The notes under the pieces are model-generated. The model did not search any database. It worked only from the letters and a program-made list of their open reading frames with translations, and was not told where the DNA came from. The position numbers and the translations under genes are program-made. DNA of 64,000 bases from Impatiens glandulifera (lineage: Eukaryota; Streptophyta; Magnoliopsida; Ericales; Balsaminaceae), in contig NC_061862.1 of the NCBI RefSeq assembly GCF_907164915.1, forward strand, positions 37,581,758 to 37,645,757, read 5' to 3'. Shown one piece after another: positions 13,175 through 24,975 of this stretch (positions within the stretch are counted from its first letter, which is position 1; every line of letters starts with the position of its first letter).

Positions 13175-13539
13175 CCCGCGGATTGGAGTGTAAACCGCCG
13201 CGAACCGTCACATCAAGAGTTGCGGGAAATTTCCCTCCAAAATGTCTTTGGGCGGCAAGCATTGGGCGGCAAGTTTTGGCGGGATTTCTTTGAGCGGGAA
13301 GCATTTAAGGCAATTATTTTTGTAACCGATTATTAGAGAGGCGGTTATTTAACCGGTAATTTAGAGAATCGAAAGGCGAGTTTAATCGGTTGGAATTTAA
13401 ACCGATATTTAAACTTAGTAATTTTGAACCGATACTTGAAAATTAATATTCATTTTTAATTAACGAAGAGAAACATGATAGAGTCGATGTAAAAATCGGT
13501 TTAAGAAACAATTACAAGGGTAGGATTGACTATCCTAAA

Positions 13540-14228
13540 TCATTCTAGAGAGTTTGTCATTCGCCATTTCTCGTTGAGGATGTTTGAGGGATTCACCGGT
13601 GTACCCGGTCCACGATTTGGAACGTTGGCCCAAGGACCCAGCTCAGTTATGGAGCATAGCTGAACTGTTTCTTCGTTTCGACCATGGTTTTCAAGTTATT
13701 GAAGATGACCGATGCCAAGTTGATGGGGGTATGGCTGACAATGTAGGTCATCATGTCGAAAGCTTTTCTAGAATAGTTTTGGTTCGGAGATTGGCAGATG
13801 ATGGACCGGTTAACGATCTCATGCATGAGTTGGATGTGAGGGGCAAAGTCGGCGTTAAGGTCGTGATTCTCCACCGGTGTGTCGGTTCCGGAGAACATTT
13901 CAGTGTAATCAACCGCTGCGCTGCCCACCCATGAAGGGAAATCTGAGAACCCCTCAGTGGGAAGATTGAACATTTCGGCTAGTCCGCTCTCGGGAATAAC
14001 GATAATATTGTTTTTCACTATGGAGACAATGACATCGCCGAGCATGGATGCATTATCGAAAAATTCCAACACCTCTGGAATGAATAGAGGTCCGGATTCT
14101 TCGAGGAAACCGCGAAGGCCGGTGTCGTCAAGGGATTCAAAAAGTATCTCCCTTACTTCAACATCCTCCATGTCGAGGACAAATTCGAAGTCGATGCATA
14201 GGTAGTTTCTAAAAGTGCGATGAGACAT
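13540..14228 (-). pseudogene. Accessory gene 2 (ORF3-type) of the minus-strand SIRE-like element, broken
   Basis: I chose the ATG at 14228 because MSHRTFRNYLCIDFE aligns with the start of the plus-strand ORF3 (MPSRTLGNFLCIDFE). The domain signature is present: EFFDNASM, FNLPTEGFSDFP, INLASVIFNNL (Trp of the usual NW replaced by Leu). The frame stops at 13647; the next frame carries the remaining C-terminus (GPGTPVNPSN, ending in TGA at 13540-13542) and matches the plus-strand ORF3 end. One frameshift therefore separates two parts of one gene. A TATA-like CTATTTAAG lies about 80 bases upstream, near 14306-14315. Confidence 0.75.
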
Positions 14229-14699
14229 GTTTCTGATTTTGCTTAAAGAGAGAGAGTTTACAATATTTTGTTTGGAGGTGTGTTGGTGTGAAGGGGAGAG
14301 GTTTCTTAAATAGATATGAAATTGGAGGGAAAGTTTGAGCATTTAATGTTGATATTCCGTTTTGTCTCATTAATGCTAGGAATATTTGTATTTTCAAAAC
14401 GCCTTGGGAAGTGGTTACTTTTTGACCGGTTGCGGAGCCCGAGGCTGAGAATCTAGTTGGAAAGGAACTAAGTTTATGTAATTCCCCATGCAGTTGGAAT
14501 TCAAAAGTTTGTTTTCATTAATGGAAAAGGAATTACAATAAACCGAAAGAAACATAGATTAAACCGAAAGAGATCATAATTGAGTAGGATAACAATACAA
14601 CCGGTACATGGAGCAAAATGACCGGTTGTTGGAGGAGTGACTTTAATGGCCGGAGTTGGTAAGGTTCCGGTTCTTCTTCTTCCAGGCCTTCTCGAATCG

Positions 14700-16139
14700 C
14701 TAATAGAAGGAGTCGGCAGATTCTCTGGTCACGACTTGGGACTGGTTCAGCCCCTCGCCCGGACATAGCGGAACCCCGAGTTCCATAAGTATATAGCTGA
14801 TCTGAGGAATGAAGTCGGTATGACGGGTGGTGATCATCCAAATCAGGATGTCAAACAACACCCTTGACCAATTGACCGGAGTATCAGTTGTGATAGCGGT
14901 CATGATGTTGAAGACGGTGGCGCAGTAGGTGTTTGTGACGTCTTTCCCCAAGATGGATCTACTGATGATGTCATTGAGAAGCTGGTATTCAGCCCTCAAT
15001 GATGACCGAGCTCCGTGGTCATCGATCGGACGGTTCGAGCGAGAGAAGTTCAAAGAGATTTCGGCTTTTAGTTCGTCCGGAGCGTTCAGATCGGTAAGAC
15101 CTTGCTTCGGAAGGTCGAAGCACCGAGCAAAATCACGCTCGGAGAAGTCAAACACGGTTCCTCCAACCCTAGATTGGATGAGGGTATCAAAGTATGGAGT
15201 ACCGCGAAAGACCCTAGCGTTATGGAAAAATTCGAGTACGGTCTCAGGGAAGATGACATGTTTGTCATCTAGAAAGGGTTTCAGACCGATACTCTCTAGA
15301 GATTTAAGCATCTTGAATATCTCATAATGTTCCGGCTGGGTTTCATCAGCACCCGTTTGGTCATAGACAAACCGTCTGAAAACCGGAACCTCATCTTCAC
15401 TATCAGAATGAATATTGTTATTTTTCAATCTGTTGTGTAGATCAAAGGATGATACGGTGTTATTTTCAACCGATTCATCGAATACAACATGAAGAGATTC
15501 CTCCACGGTTAAAGTTCTAGTATTATATACTCTATATGCTTTACTAACTGCTGAGTAACCTAGCATTATCCCAATATCGGATTTTGCATCAATAGCAGAT
15601 AAGTAGTTTTTCCCATTTATGTGAATGTAACACTTATAACCGAAAATTTTGAGATACCTAATGTTAGGAATCCTATCAAAATGCACTTCATACGGTGTTT
15701 TGTTGTGAAACTTGTTGATCAAAGACCGGTTTTGTGCATAACATGCAGTATTGATAGCCTCAGCCCAGAATTTTTGAGCAACACATGAATCGGCTATCAT
15801 GGACCTTGCGGCTTCCTTAAGAGTTCGATTTCTTCTCTCGGCCAGGCCATTCTGTTGAGGAGTTCTAGCACTAGACAACTCGTGTCTAATGCCGGATTCA
15901 TCAAGAAATTCATTTAGAGTACTATTTGTAAATTCAGTTCCTCTATCACTCATAATGATGTTTATGCGTGTTGATTTTTCATTTTGCAAACGTTTAAGCA
16001 ATGTAATTAAATTTGATGCGGTTTCACGTTTAGATGCCAAAAATATGACCCATGTATACCTAGAATAATCATCAACAACTACCATGGTGTAAAGCATACC
16101 ACCTAGACTGGTGACCCTAATCGGTCCAAATAAATCCAT
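14700..16139 (-). CDS. In-frame fusion of copia integrase with accessory gene 1 (ORF2-type)
   Basis: This 479-codon minus-strand frame begins in integrase (MDLFGPIRV with a catalytic Asp; [15 protein letters not shown] with the Glu). It runs through the integrase C-terminal region to FRRFVYDQTGADETQP, then passes without a stop into the accessory domain at HYEIFKMLKSLES. The accessory part has EFFHNARVF, FDLPKQGLTDL and VNWSRVLFDIL. In the plus-strand relative these parts are separated by the whole RT-RNase H region and the ORF2 promoter, so a deletion (junction about 15330-15345) joined them in frame. The frame ends at a TAG (14700-14702) after ADSFY; homologous sequence continues beyond it for about 15 codons. 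Whether the fusion is expressed is unknown. Confidence 0.8.
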   Translation of the reverse strand: MDLFGPIRVTSLGGMLYTMVVVDDYSRYTWVIFLASKRETASNLITLLKRLQNEKSTRINIIMSDRGTEFTNSTLNEFLDESGIRHELSSARTPQQNGLAERRNRTLKEAARSMIADSCVAQKFWAEAINTACYAQNRSLINKFHNKTPYEVHFDRIPNIRYLKIFGYKCYIHINGKNYLSAIDAKSDIGIMLGYSAVSKAYRVYNTRTLTVEESLHVVFDESVENNTVSSFDLHNRLKNNNIHSDSEDEVPVFRRFVYDQTGADETQPEHYEIFKMLKSLESIGLKPFLDDKHVIFPETVLEFFHNARVFRGTPYFDTLIQSRVGGTVFDFSERDFARCFDLPKQGLTDLNAPDELKAEISLNFSRSNRPIDDHGARSSLRAEYQLLNDIISRSILGKDVTNTYCATVFNIMTAITTDTPVNWSRVLFDILIWMITTRHTDFIPQISYILMELGVPLCPGEGLNQSQVVTRESADSFY

Positions 16140-16310
16140 GTGAAGGAGACCTAGGCATCGGTTAGACTGAATGTGTCATTTACTCTTGAAGGTTGACTTA
16201 GTTTGTTTACCCATTTGACATGCTGAACACACCTTATCTTTATTAAATAAAAGACAATCAAAACTTAAGTTCCTAAAGAAAATTGGGGCAATGCCTTTCC
16301 GTGTCATGAC
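16140..16310 (-). pseudogene. Integrase zinc-domain remnant, 5' edge of the minus-strand element
   Basis: Minus-strand translation gives [19 protein letters not shown], the C-x2-C half of the integrase HHCC zinc domain. A TGA lies shortly before the integrase core ORF at 16139. Similarity fades near 16305, where unrelated copia leader sequence starts. Gag, protease and the 5' LTR are missing. Confidence 0.7.
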
Positions 16311-16744
16311 CCATGAAGTTTATGGTTTTGGTTGGATAGGTTTCGCAAAAGCGAGGGTGTCTTTCCTCAACCTTAGGCTCCTGAGGATGAATCTATACGG
16401 GGATTCATAAGCCTTGATACGGTTGTACCCAACAAGAGACCAAAAGGCAAAGTTTTGGATCTTGAGGCATGGGGATGAATCCTACATTGGATGTGGATCA
16501 TCAACCGAGAATTATAATAAGTTATAATTAGTAATTGTTACTTACCTTGAACACACAAGACCTAAGGCAGTGCAAAAGTACATTGGGGATTGTCTGTAAT
16601 GGGTTCTTGGAATCATTTTATTCATAAGGGACTATAAAAACTTGAATAAAATGTGCATTCACTTATTTTAAATTGTTCAATTATAAGTATTTTGCAAATT
16701 TCAAAACATAAACTGATTTGTATGTCATTTATATTATGTAGAAT
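16306..16744 (+). other. Leader of the copia fragment, no gene
   Basis: Non-coding sequence lies between the minus-strand element and the gag start. I find no LTR end or primer site in it, so the copia fragment has probably lost its 5' LTR. Confidence 0.5.
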
Positions 16745-18436
16745 ATGTCGAACGATAATTTGAAATTCTCTTTGCGCTCAATTGTTGAGAAAAACAAGCT
16801 CAATGAAACGAACTTCCTTTATTGGGAAAGGAATCTGAGAATTATTCTTAGGTCTGAGGGACGTGAGGACGTCCTAACTACCCCTATCCCTACTGTGACC
16901 GGAACCTCATTAGATGAGGAGAAGGCAACATCAACTCGGGTGAAAACTGAAGCATTACCTGTTACTTGCCACATGCTAGCTGCAATGGAGACTGAATTAC
17001 AAAAGCGGTTTTTGCATTCTGATGCTTATACTATCATAACTGAACTGAAAACGCTGTTTCAGGATCAGGCAAGGATAGAGCGATATGAGACTCACAAGGC
17101 TATACTTGATAGCAAGCTTGTGAAGGGAAAACCAGTGAGTCCTCATGTGATTAGCCTAACTGGGCTTTTCAAGAGGATGGAAAATCTGGGGACCCCATAT
17201 GACCAAGAGTTGGCCACTGATATTGTTCTTAGATCCTTACATGATGGTTTTGCAACATTTAGAATGCAATACCATATGAATGGTCTAAAGTATGATCTGA
17301 ATGAGCTCCATAACATGCTTAAAAATACTGAAGGCAATATTACTGATGACAAGAAGAAGGAAGTTCTAAATGTCAACAATGGGAAGGGGTTTAAGAAGGT
17401 GACTAAGAAAAAGAACAATGACCAAGAGAAAGGCAAGCAAGTTGCCAAACCCAAGGGTGGTGAGAAGCCAAAGATGGTTGATGATCATGATTGTTTTTAC
17501 TACAAGGCCAAGGGACACTAGAAAAGAAATTGTCCTAAGTACCTAGAAGACACGAAGAACGGGACTGTGAGTTCCACTTCAGGTATTTATGTTATTGAGA
17601 TTATGACAACCGATGTTCTCACATTAAATAATGGTCCTACTTGGGTATTAGATACTACATATGGTGCTCACATTATTTCATATGTGTAGGGACTTAGAAA
17701 TAAAAGACAAGTGAAGAAAGGAGAGATAGACCTGCGCGTTGGAAATGGAGCAAGTGTTGCTGCACTTACCGTAGGAGATTTAAGTCTATCTTTACCTTCT
17801 GGTTTAATATTAGAACTGAATAATTGTTATTATGTTCCTTGCATTACTAAGAACCTTGTTTCGGTTGCTGTATTACATTCTGAAGGTTTTGAATTTAGCA
17901 TTAAAAATGGAAATATTTCTGTTTTTAAGAATGATATTTTCTATGCGACAACTCCAATGAGTAATGGACTCTTTATATTGGATCTCAAATCAGAATTTTA
18001 TAACATAAATAACAAAAGACAAAAATTAAATAGTTTGAGTGAGGCCTACCTATGGCATTGTCGATTGGGTCACATTAGTGCGAATCTCATGAAGAAGATC
18101 CACATAGATGGGCTTCTAAAAGACATGGATTTTGAATCCATTGATACATGTGAATCATGTCTGATGGGCAAGATGACAATGTCACCTTTCAAAGGAACGT
18201 TTGAAAGGGCTACTGAACTACTAGGCGTAATACATACTGAAGTATGTGGTCCAATGAGCACTGAAGCTAAAGGTGGCTATAGATACTTCATCACATTTAC
18301 TGATGACATGAGTAGATATGGGTATATTTACCTTATGTCACATAAATCAGAGTCCTTTGAAAAGTTCAAGGAATTTAAAAACGAAGTAGAGACTCAAAGT
18401 GACAAGAAAATAAAAGCACTTCGTTCTGATCGTGGT
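16745..18436 (+). pseudogene. Copia gag-protease-integrase fragment
   Basis: The frame starts with MSNDNLKFSLRSIVEKNKLN, a copia gag N-terminus. The gag domain is followed by a zinc knuckle that has lost function: CFYYKAKGH then TAG, where the second Cys is Tyr and a probable Trp codon is TAG (17519-17521). The protease motif reads VLDTTYGAH instead of D-S/T-G, and a second in-frame TAG is at 17687-17689. The integrase N-domain (WHCRLGH, CESC) and the first part of the core (TEVCGPMS) are readable to LRSDRG at 18436. There it is cut and joined to an MFT-like exon. At the DNA level the last 90 bases match the start of this window almost perfectly, so both belong to one family. Confidence 0.9.
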
Positions 18437-18836
18437 ACCAATTCTGGTCAAGGTGCGTTAATTTCGTGTTGTGTAACCTTAAAATGTAATTAGCTAACTA
18501 AGCATTGAGTACCAGGTGGGAAGATTCAAACTCATAACCTTAAAAATATGAATTCTTGCACTCACCTACTGAACTATGAGTAAACTAAAAATGCAGGAAA
18601 AGAGATAGTGCCAGACATGGAGCCATGCCCAGCTGTTGGAATTCACGGTTATATTCTAATACTATTTAGACAGTTCAAATATGTTGACCAAACTATTGAG
18701 AAGCCAAATATCATAACCAGGGCCAACTTCAACACTACAGCTTTCTCTCATCACCTATGCTTATGCTTGGGGTTCGGTTGCAACTGTTTACTTCAATGCA
18801 CAAAAGGAACCCATCAACCAACGTAAGAATGTCTAA
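18434..18836 (+). pseudogene. MFT-like (PEBP family) gene fragment, exons 3 (part) and 4
   Basis: The 3' half of exon 3 (18434-18452, reading GTNSGQ) has its donor GT intact. Exon 4 starts at 18597 after a CAG acceptor and reads KEIVPDMEPCPAVGIHGYIL, then LFRQ and RANFNT. These are the conserved blocks of the plant FT/TFL1/MFT phosphatidylethanolamine-binding family; KEI-MEP-P--GIHRYIL points to the MFT branch. The usual GIHR is GIHG here. The C-terminus (expected VATVYFNAQKEP) is found only out of frame because of a one-base shift shared with the 61019 copy, a 6-bp duplication (CTTATG) and a further one-base loss. Exons 1-2 are absent: copia sequence replaces everything upstream. It is non-functional as a PEBP. 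Confidence 0.88.
18480..18596 (-). repeat. tRNA-derived SINE-like sequence in MFT intron 3, copy 1
   Basis: On the minus strand TAGTTCAGTAGGTGAGTGC resembles a tRNA A box, and GGTTATGAGTTTGAATCTTC resembles a B box. The second copy of the same intron, at 60895-61018, carries it too. I cannot see target duplications. Confidence 0.4.
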
Positions 18837-18857
18837 GTTATTTCATCTTCTCCTTGA

Positions 18858-18896
<39 letters not shown>

Positions 18897-21519
18897 GCAT
18901 GAACCTAATTACTATATAAAGACATATCTATCTATGATGATGTATCAATCTATCTATACATTTTCTTTTTGTCTTTTTAACAATTTTGTCACGTGCTTAC
19001 TTTACTTATTGGTAGAATGTAGTGCTCCTTCTCTTATTCACTTTTCTTTTTCAACATTCCATATATTATATACCATATTTATCATTTTTTAAGAGTATCA
19101 AATTATTTGATTAATGAACATTAATTACACAAAATAAAAAATATTAGAGAAAAATGTAAAACAAGTAAACATTATAGTTAATGATATTGCAATGTGATGG
19201 ATAGTATGATTGATTGGGTTACCCCTTCCTGATAGAATCTAGCTAAGTTAGAGATATGTGTGTGGTTAGTCTGCAGAAAGAACTAGGTTAGGTTAAAATT
19301 TTCTCTCACGAGCTCATTGTTGCTGATTGAAGACGGAGGTTGTAAATTCATGATTCAAAGATGCTCTTGCTCTCTAGAGAAAACCCAGATCGAAGCGTGA
19401 TGAAGTCATCTGATTTAAGGTCGAGATGATGTAAACTCTATTAGAAAAATCCGTCATTGCTGAAATATTAATCTGCAATGGAAGACGCTGATAATGATTT
19501 TCTTGAGTTTGTTTTCGTACATCATTCACCATAGCTAGCGCGACGAGGTGAAGGAGCCTCTCACATAATTAATTAACTTGACGTGTCGACAAACCTCAAT
19601 GATGTCCACTACTCATCATCAGAGTTGTATCTTGCTTCGTCGTTGAAGAAAGAGATTCAGACATCGTCGATGTATATGTATTAGAATCTCTAGGAAATGA
19701 ACCGCTACGAGAACGAACCTCCTGGAGTTGTCTGAATTGGAGCATCACTGATGAAGTTATTGGCCTAAGGCTTTGCGATCACTGGATGAAGTTCACGAGG
19801 AAGAAGAGCCCAAGCTTGTTTTCAAAATAACTATTTCTAACATCCTTGAACATTTTATGGCCCCTGGCCTTGTTAACGGTCAATTTTTGCTTCATTTCTT
19901 TTATTCTAAATTATTTTAAATAAGTTAAAATAATCATGCTTTAAGAACATCAGTTTTCCTTTAATTGAGTTATAAACTTTTTTGATATCAAATGAACCGT
20001 CTCTATTATAAATATTTCGCCATTTTACACAAAATATTTCTTTTACCCTTCGTTTATTTAATCTATCCTAGTACATGCGTCTAAGGATAAATCCAAACAT
20101 AGGGACTAAAGGTTTGTATCAATTTGTTCTTAGGACATGTGTCTAGATTTTCATCATGGTATGAGAAAATAAACAGGTAAATCGAGATGAATACATGTAG
20201 ATGATCTTAATAGTACCTGGAAAAAATGAGATAGATCAAAGTTAAGAAAAAATAATATATTTCAAACAAGGCCTTAAACTATTATTCTTTTATATTATTG
20301 CTGGAAAATATTTATTTATCCATTTTATAATTTTTAGTATATAATAAAGGGTCTCCAAATGCATGTAATTCGAAAATACAAAATCAACCAACCTCATGCA
20401 CGAGCAGATTGATGGTTTAAAGCAGCTGATGTCCAACAGCAGAGCTTGAGTTTGATACTCTAGATGATTGTCTTTTCGTTTATTTTTTTTTTCTTTGGTG
20501 TTTTGTTTACACAATGATCTACATGTTCTTATCCACACAGCAGCGAACAAACCATAATGAAATGATCCTAACTCATACCTCTTAAGTCTTAACCAATCCT
20601 AAAAGAATATCTAATAGGATTAGAAGAACAAACATACCATAATCAGTTCATAAGCATCAACAATGCAACAACAACATCAAGACCCATTGCATCTTTAATA
20701 AATTCCTCCAACCAAACTTAGAAATTAACATTTGAGGATAATCAAAATGATTAAAGAAGCATGTTAACATCACCCATCTACCATTTCATCAACAGTGCAT
20801 CTTGATTGTTACAAAAATATGATGAACACATTGAAACCTCAAAACCTTATAAATCGCTTTAAAGCTCAACTAAATGTTCATAAACATACTAATATCTTCT
20901 AACATATTTATCCCTCGATTATGAATCAAAATATCTCAAACAAATGCCATGAACATGATTTTCATCATCATTAGATTACATTAAATTTGGCTTTTCAAAT
21001 TTAGTAGAAATATAATGGACTCAAATTAGCCAATGGATTGAAAACAACATTTAGGGCATATCCATATCATACAAACAATGAAACACACAAAATCTAAGCA
21101 TTATGAACTCAATTTTCAGTAAGTGTAGTTTTCAATAGAACATTGGATTAAAGTAAAAGTGAAGAATTGCCCTTAGGTTTTGAAGCTTCAAAACAATCCT
21201 AGCAAGCGTTCAGAAATCCTCTTTAGCCTTACACATCCCTAGATCATAGCCTTCGGAAATCTCTCCAAGCTTCAAAGCAACATTGGCAACGGGTTATCTT
21301 CTGTTCCTCCCTCTCTCTAGCTTGCTCTCTCTCCCAAAAGAAATCTCCCCTGATCTCCCTTCTCCTCTTCCTAGTTAAAGGAATCCTCCCCCATTTAACG
21401 TGTCCACACCTTCAATCTCCAAATTACCTTCTTGTTGCCTTTGAACTTCGCGGGACAAATTAGACACTTCTAATTGATGACGAGGCACAAAACCGTTGTT
21501 TGTAAATATCTTGGTGATT

Positions 21520-21524
21520 CCCTT
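21520..21524. other. Pre-insertion (empty) site of the copia element
   Basis: GATTCCCTTTACGTGG is continuous here. In the other copies the LTR element separates GATTCCCTTT (63938-63947) from CCTTTACGTGG (4186-4196), so this is the empty site with one CCTTT. Confidence 0.87.
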
Positions 21525-23350
21525 TACGTGGCTTCTAACCGTTTTAAAAAATTGGTCCCAATCGATATTTTGAATTTATTTAAGAATCCATTTTCAACTG
21601 TTAAGAAATTTAATTTAAAATATTTTATTTTAATTATTTAATTTAATAGGTTTAGTTTTAATTATATGTATTATATTTATAAAATTAAGTAAAAATAAAA
21701 TATATGTCTTATTTTAACATATATGTAATATATGTGTTATTTTAATATTTATATAATATAATATATTTTATTTTAATATATAATATTAAAGATGTATATA
21801 ATTTATTTTATTTTAGATTATAATATTTATTTGAATTATTTAATTTATAATAATTATTTTTAATTATATATACTATATTTATAAGATTAAGTAAATATAT
21901 ATATATATATTATTTTAATATTTATGTAATATATTTTATTTAATATATGTATTATTATTTTTAATTTTATATATTTTAATTGATAAAATAAAATAATTAA
22001 TTAATTAGTGTAGAAAATTTATAATTAAAATGTTAATTAATGATTTTTAGAGAGAAATAGGTTAGTTTAGGAATAAAAAAAAAATGTGGTATTTGAAAAA
22101 AAAAATTAAAGTGGTAGAACTGAAATTGATTCCTCCATAATAACGTGCACCACGTCATAATTAGCATTTAATTTAAGTCATGTTTGATTCCTTCATATTT
22201 TAATAAAATAAATAAACTAATATTGTAATAAAAAAAATATTTTTTTTATCTATTTATTTGGTTTGGTTTATTTAATTTGTCTAATTATTTATATTATTTT
22301 ATGTTTTATTTAAATATTCCGTAATTTAGTTATTTTAAAATTTGGTTGATACGACACTGTTTTCTAAATTAATTATTTATTTTAATCATTTGTAATGTGA
22401 GCCCGTAAAGGATTTTACGAAATAATTTCAATCGCTCAGGATTATTTAAAATTATAAATTGGGGTATAAAATGAGTGTTTACACATTTGAAGCTCTAAAT
22501 TATTTTAGAAAAATTCTAAAAATATAGGATGATCAAAAATATTATTTTCTACAAGAATAATTATTTTCATCAATTTTAGTACTTGTTTGGAAAATGATCT
22601 ATCTTTTACAAAATATTTACAGCATGTCCATAAAATTATTTTTGACCTCCATAAAAGAATTAGAATTTTTGGAGCACATTTGGAGAAACATTTTTTTCCG
22701 TAATGTCATATTAGAGTTCTACAACTTCGAAAATTCCAAACTCGAGCACAATATACTTTTAATATTATTCCTGACATGTATACACATTTTCAGAATATTA
22801 AAACACTTTAGAGAAAATGTTTGACTTTTGTAGTGTTATAAATGGGGCTACCATACTCCAAAATTATATATGTGAATTTTCTTATGCTCGAATACCCATT
22901 TTCTACAAGGGGTCATAGTCTGAACTCCAATCAAGAAACATGTGAATTTTCACTTCACATTTATGTTCTCTCAATGCTCGAGACGTGTTTGTGGCTCTTT
23001 AATCTCAACATTGTCTAAACATAATAGACACATATAGTCATCTCTAAGCAATGAATAGGGTTAGCCCCTCATTTAGACGCAATTTATGATAATTAAAAGA
23101 GCAAACTCAAAACGCATGTGTAACAATCCTTTCAAACATTGAAAATGGCTAACTATTTTCGAGTAGAGACTACCCCTTATGAACAGGCATGAGTAATATA
23201 ACGTTGAGGATAAGGACATATCTAGAATTTGGAGTTGGGTAAGCTTAATATGAATTAACAAAAAAATTGTTATTAAGAAACAAAAGATAAAAATTAAGTA
23301 AATATTTTGCACTTGATCTGATCGCACGATAGATCAAGTTGTAACAGAAG

Positions 23351-23983
23351 TAGGGGTATAAGCAAAACCGAAAAATCCGAACCGAAATAATTATAAATCA
23401 ACCGAACTGACCGGTTCATATTCTTGTACCGAACATGGCATGTTCAGTTGGTGGTTTATATAATAAAAAACCAACGGTTTAACCGACCAATCGATCGTAT
23501 ATATACGTGTTTTTGATATATTTATAAAAATATGTCCTTTGGTAAATCTTGAACATAATAATTTTTTTTTGTTCAGGATCCAATCTTGGCACACATATTT
23601 ATTATTTTGTATATTTAATGTCTTCTTTCTTTCTTAAACTCATTTAATTAATATTCTAAAATATATTTTTTTTAGTTAAATAGTTATTTTATCATTTTAT
23701 TTATTAAAATTTTATTATAAAACTCAACTAGTTTTTTTCTTCTTTAGTTTATTATATATATATATATATATTATTTATAAAACTAAACTAATTTTTTCAT
23801 TTTGTAGTACATTAGTTTATTATATATATTTGTTATTTTTTCAACGATCAAATTGATAAATCGACAAACCGAACCGATCATTAACCGCCAACCGTCAGAT
23901 GAAGATTTTGAAAAACCGACACTAATGTTTGGAATGAATTTTTCGATAAAAAAATCGAACGAACCGAACCGTTTACACCCCTA
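23351..23983 (+). mobile_element. MITE-like element with AGGGGTATAA termini, copy 2
   Basis: Same element as 6080-6763 in the second block A, about 50 bases shorter through internal deletions. It ends GTTTACACCCCTA with the same flanks, so it inserted before the block was duplicated. Confidence 0.5.
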
Positions 23984-24975
23984 AACCGAAGTAGATCAAG
24001 ATAGTAATATTAAATTGGATTGAAAAAATAGGAAATTAGAGGGTAGTTTGACCTTATTTTATGAAAAATAATTTTAAAAAATTGAGATAGACTTGAGCCC
24101 ATTAAACACATTCTCGCAACCTCTCTCAAGTCACATCCAAATAATTATAAATTTATAATAAAAAAACTTTAACAAAACTAAATAATTAATTAATTAATAC
24201 TTCTTAATTATTAATTAAGATATGAATCAACAACTCAATTAACTCTCTTTTTATTTTAATTCATTTAGCTCTCTCCTTTAATAATAAGTCTTAGTTTCTT
24301 TCTCCTTTAAAATATAGTTGTCACCATTAAAAACTAAATGAGGTATATATATAATAATAAAATTTTAGTTTAACCATTCTAAAAAAAATTAGTTTAACTC
24401 GGCTAGATCTTAGTTTTCTCTCTCGTCTAAAAGATATTTGACCGCCTTAAAGTCTAGGTATATATATAATATATATTATATTATAAAACAAAATTTGAGT
24501 TTGACGGACATAGCTTGACTAGGCTTAAGCTTCATCTAACTCATTTATCTAACTCCCTATATGTAAGGTATATATATATATTTATATATAATATATAATT
24601 TGGTAGGGTGGGCTTAAGTCTCCAGAGTCTCCACATACCTATGTCTGCTAATTTTCATTTCTCACATGGAATCAAGCATCGAACCCTTAAAAATGAATAT
24701 TATAATATTTTTATAGTTTTCATAATTTCTTTGAGAAGTAAACTAATGTGACGATTTTCGAAATCAGTTGGATTAATACGTTCAAATACATATTTCTAAT
24801 AGGGCCAATTTTAAAAGGCTTGTGCTATAGAACTCTACTCTTTACGAGATTATAGAGGAAGGTAAGTCACATGGTATATTTTTTCCTAAAATAGTATACG
24901 AGGTCGAGCCTACCATCGAAGTCATTTATTGTGTATCCTCCAATGACGGATCACACGAATGGACAAGTGAAGCAT

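Larger units (their letters stand above)
18434..21519 (+). repeat. Block B, copy 1 (MFT 3' exons plus about 2.7 kb flank)
   Basis: Collinear with 60856-63942, with many small differences. Downstream of MFT exon 4 (18837-21519) I see no further gene: it is AT-rich DNA with a (TA)n run at 18861-18893 and CT-rich stretches near 21300-21400. Here block B runs straight into block A at 21520 without an LTR, giving the pre-insertion arrangement. Confidence 0.88.
21520..24975 (+). repeat. Block A, copy 2 (uninterrupted)
   Basis: Homologous to 4186-7735. It follows block B directly, with a single CCTTT at 21520-21524. No gene is recognisable; small reading frames here are chance frames in AT-rich DNA. 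After about 24975 the two copies diverge completely. Confidence 0.87.
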
